Program-made: the position numbers and the translations under genes
Notes under the pieces: generated by a model
Databases searched by the model: none
What the model was told of the DNA's origin: nothing
Seen by the model: the letters and a program-made list of their open reading frames with translations, nothing else
Part shown: in pieces, positions 3,257-5,387 of the stretch
Position numbering within the stretch: position 1 is the first letter of the stretch
Layout: the number at the start of each line of letters is the position of its first letter
NCBI GenBank assembly: GCA_030038595.1
Contig: JASHSW010000177.1
Coordinates: forward strand, 1-5,387
Direction: 5' to 3'
Origin: Methylovirgula sp.
GTDB taxonomy: Bacteria; Pseudomonadota; Alphaproteobacteria; Rhizobiales; Beijerinckiaceae
DNA length: 5,387 nucleotides

Positions 3257-5387
3257 TCAGACATGCTCGACATTGGCGATCCCCGGAATCGCCTTCAGTG
3301 CCGCCGCCACGTGCGGGCTTGCCTGATATTTGCCGGGCAGTTTGAGTTCCACTTCGCCGGCTCCCGTCGACAACACCAGAAAGATTTCGTCCTCGCCGCG
3401 CGCCGAGAGGCGCTCGGCGATGGATTCGAGCGGCGTCGCGTCGCGCAGCACGACGCGCAGCCCTTTCTGGATACGGCTCGCCGCTTGATCGAGCGGCTCG
3501 ACCGTCATGATCCGCGCCCGCACGTCCTCGCCGTCGACATTGGCCTGCAGCGCGACCAGCACCGCGGCGCCTTTCTCCAGAAGATCGCGGTATTGGTTCA
3601 GGCCTTCCTGGAACAAGACCGCTTCATATTGTCCGGACTGATCGGAGAGCTGCACGATGCCCATTTTGGTGCCGGAGCGCGTACGCCGTTCCTGCCGGTC
3701 GAGAACGATCGCCGCGAGCCGGCCGGCCGAGGCGCCTTGTTTAGCGGCGCGTGAAAAATCCGCCCAGCGCGCCACCCGCAGCCTGCCCATGATCGCTTCG
3801 TAGGCATCGAGCGGATGGCCGGATAGGAAGAAGCCGATCGCGTCGAACTCGCGGCGCAGCCGCTCGGCGAGCGGCCAGCATTCGAACTTTACGCTGGCCA
3901 GCGGGTCGAGCCGCTCCGCGCCGAAGAGCGCCGATTGGCCGGCGCGGCTTTCCTCCTCGCGGCGTTGGGCGAGCGCCAGGATCGGTTCGATCCCGGCGAA
4001 GACGCGGGCGCGGTCTCCTTCGAGCGCATCGAAAGCGCCGGCCGCGGCGAGACTTTCGAGCATGCGCTTGTTGAGGTCGCGCGGGGAAATGCGCGCCGCG
4101 ACGTCGCCGAGATCCGCAAACTGCGCTTCGCCGCGCGCCGAAACCAGCGCCTGCGCCTGGCCGTCGCCGACGCCCTTAATGGCCGAAAGCGCATAGATGA
4201 TCGACAACGCCCCGCTCTTATCGGCGGCGACCTCGAAATCCACCCCGGAGCGATTGACCGACGGCGGCTCCACCTTGATGCCGAGCCTTCGCGCCTCGTT
4301 GCAGAATTCGGCGAGCTTGTCGGTCGATGATTTGTCGAGCGTCATCGAGGCGGCGAGGAATTCGACCGGATAATTCGCTTTGAGATAAGCGGTCTGGTAG
4401 GTCAGAAGCGCGTAAGGCGCCGAGTGCGACTTGTTGAAACCGTATTCGGCAAACTTCGCGCAGGCGTCGAAGATCGAATCCGCTTCCGCCTTGCTGAGCC
4501 CGCGTTCCACCGCGCCCGAGACGAAGCGCCCGCGCTGCGCGTCCATCTCGGCCTTGATCTTCTTGCCCATCGCCCGGCGCAAGATGTCGGCCTGGCTGAG
4601 ACTATAGCCGGCGAGATCGCGGGCAATCTGCTGCACCTGCTCCTGATAGGTGATGACGCCAAACGTCTCCCGCAGGATCGGTTCGAGCTTCGGGTGAAGA
4701 TATTCCACCCGCTCCTGGCCGAGCTTGCGCGCGCAATAGACCGGGATATTGGCCATCGGGCCCGGTCGATAGAGCGCAACGAGAGCGATCAGATCCTCAA
4801 ATCGATCGGCGCGCATATCGACCAGCGCCTTGCGCATGCCGGCGCTTTCGACCTGGAACACGCCGACGACCTCGCCGCGCCCCATCATCTCGTAGGTTTT
4901 GGCGTCATCGAGCGGGATTTCGGCGAGATCGACGCCGATGCCGCGCTTGGCGAGAAGCTTGACGCACCTGGAAAGCACGGTGAGCGTTTTCAATCCCAGA
5001 AAGTCGAACTTCACCAGCCCGGCAGGCTCGACCCATTTCATGTTGAACTGGGTCGCCGGCATATCCGACTTCGGATCGCGGTAAAGCGGCACGAGTTCTT
5101 CGAGCGGCCGGTCGGCGATGACGATGCCCGCGGCGTGCGTCGAGGCGTTCGAGTAAAGCCCTTCGAGAGTCTCGGCGATCTTCAGCATGCGCGCCACGCG
5201 CGGCTCGGCCTCCGCCGCTTCCTTGAGGCGCGGCTCGCTGGCAATCGCCTGTTTGATGGTGACGGGCGCCGTCGGGTTCTGCGGCACGAGCTTGGCGAGC
5301 TTGTCGACCTGGCCGAGTGGCATTTCCAGCACGCGCCCGACGTTGCGCATCACGCCGCGCGCCAGAAACGAGCCGAAGGTGATGATC
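3257..5387 (-). CDS. dnaE: DNA polymerase III alpha subunit, C-terminal ~710 codons (partial, runs off right edge)
   Basis: The catalytic subunit of the replicative DNA polymerase III holoenzyme. The frame is open to the window edge, and the first visible residues, IITFGSFLARGVMRNVGRVL, match the palm region of DnaE, so no start lies here. The following numbers count from the Val at 5353. KFDFLGLKTLT carries Asp117, equivalent to the third catalytic Asp (E. coli D555). The PDxDxDF pair and PHP domain lie beyond the window. The fingers include ALYRPGPM (194-200), TYQEQVQQIA (235-244) and DILRRAMGKK (256-265). A helix-hairpin-helix stretch lies at about 387-407 (SAIKGVGDGQA). QSALF (473-477) fits the beta-clamp-binding QxxLF motif. 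An OB fold spans about 545-620 and the tau-binding tail 632-698. Length and domain order are as in alphaproteobacterial DnaE, and no frameshift is visible. It converges with the cytochrome c gene across a 183-bp gap. Confidence 0.97.
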   Translation of the reverse strand, partial: IITFGSFLARGVMRNVGRVLEMPLGQVDKLAKLVPQNPTAPVTIKQAIASEPRLKEAAEAEPRVARMLKIAETLEGLYSNASTHAAGIVIADRPLEELVPLYRDPKSDMPATQFNMKWVEPAGLVKFDFLGLKTLTVLSRCVKLLAKRGIGVDLAEIPLDDAKTYEMMGRGEVVGVFQVESAGMRKALVDMRADRFEDLIALVALYRPGPMANIPVYCARKLGQERVEYLHPKLEPILRETFGVITYQEQVQQIARDLAGYSLSQADILRRAMGKKIKAEMDAQRGRFVSGAVERGLSKAEADSIFDACAKFAEYGFNKSHSAPYALLTYQTAYLKANYPVEFLAASMTLDKSSTDKLAEFCNEARRLGIKVEPPSVNRSGVDFEVAADKSGALSIIYALSAIKGVGDGQAQALVSARGEAQFADLGDVAARISPRDLNKRMLESLAAAGAFDALEGDRARVFAGIEPILALAQRREEESRAGQSALFGAERLDPLASVKFECWPLAERLRREFDAIGFFLSGHPLDAYEAIMGRLRVARWADFSRAAKQGASAGRLAAIVLDRQERRTRSGTKMGIVQLSDQSGQYEAVLFQEGLNQYRDLLEKGAAVLVALQANVDGEDVRARIMTVEPLDQAASRIQKGLRVVLRDATPLESIAERLSARGEDEIFLVLSTGAGEVELKLPGKYQASPHVAAALKAIPGIANVEHV

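Noticed and set aside
3137..3754. A 205-codon plus-strand frame running from the intergenic repeats into dnaE
   Set aside because: Most of it is antisense to dnaE, it has no domain I recognise, and its start lies within repeat sequence.
5351..5353. A GTG that could be read as the dnaE start
   Set aside because: The frame continues upstream with IITFGSFLARG, which is conserved DnaE sequence. The codon is an internal valine and the true start lies outside the window.

Overview
The window looks like a high-GC alphaproteobacterial chromosome, most likely Hyphomicrobiales (rhizobia, Methylocystis or Beijerinckia relatives). The reasons are the GC-rich codon use, the rhizobial/Brucella-type catalase N-terminus, the alphaproteobacterial type of DNA polymerase III alpha, and an intergenic repeat of the CATCCTGAGG...CCTCGAAGGATG type that I recall from these genomes. 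The placement is inferred from recalled family sequences, not from a search.

The left half (1-2469) is a peroxide-defence locus. On the minus strand, reading right to left, there are a thiol peroxiredoxin (872-1351), a DsbA/thioredoxin-fold protein with a CPYC active site that overlaps it by 4 bp in an ATGA arrangement (354-875), and, after a 123-bp gap, the first 76 codons of a monofunctional haem catalase that runs off the left edge (1-230). Divergent from these is oxyR on the plus strand (1543-2469). It encodes the H2O2-sensing LysR-type activator with both redox cysteines at the classical positions 199 and 208. The 191-bp divergent intergenic region carries a perfect GCCTA-N11-TAGGC inverted repeat and repeated GCCGAT words, which are candidate operator sequences. 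The likely logic is that OxyR senses H2O2 and activates the peroxiredoxin, thioredoxin-like protein and catalase, which then remove it.

Downstream of oxyR on the same strand (2531-3073) is an exported monohaem class I cytochrome c with a poly-glycine stretch after its CPGCH haem site. It resembles small cytochromes of methylotrophs, but its partner is not in the window. The 183 bp that follow hold two degenerate, oppositely oriented copies of a hairpin repeat, in a gap where the cytochrome gene and dnaE converge.

The right part (3257-5387) is the C-terminal ~710 codons of dnaE, the replicative DNA polymerase III alpha subunit, on the minus strand and running off the right edge. It is a housekeeping gene and looks intact as far as it can be seen.

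Most of the window is ordinary. The points worth a second look are the peroxiredoxin/DsbA-like translationally coupled pair, the putative OxyR operator, the cytochrome behind oxyR, and the paired hairpin repeats. I do not see an undescribed defence or mobile system here.
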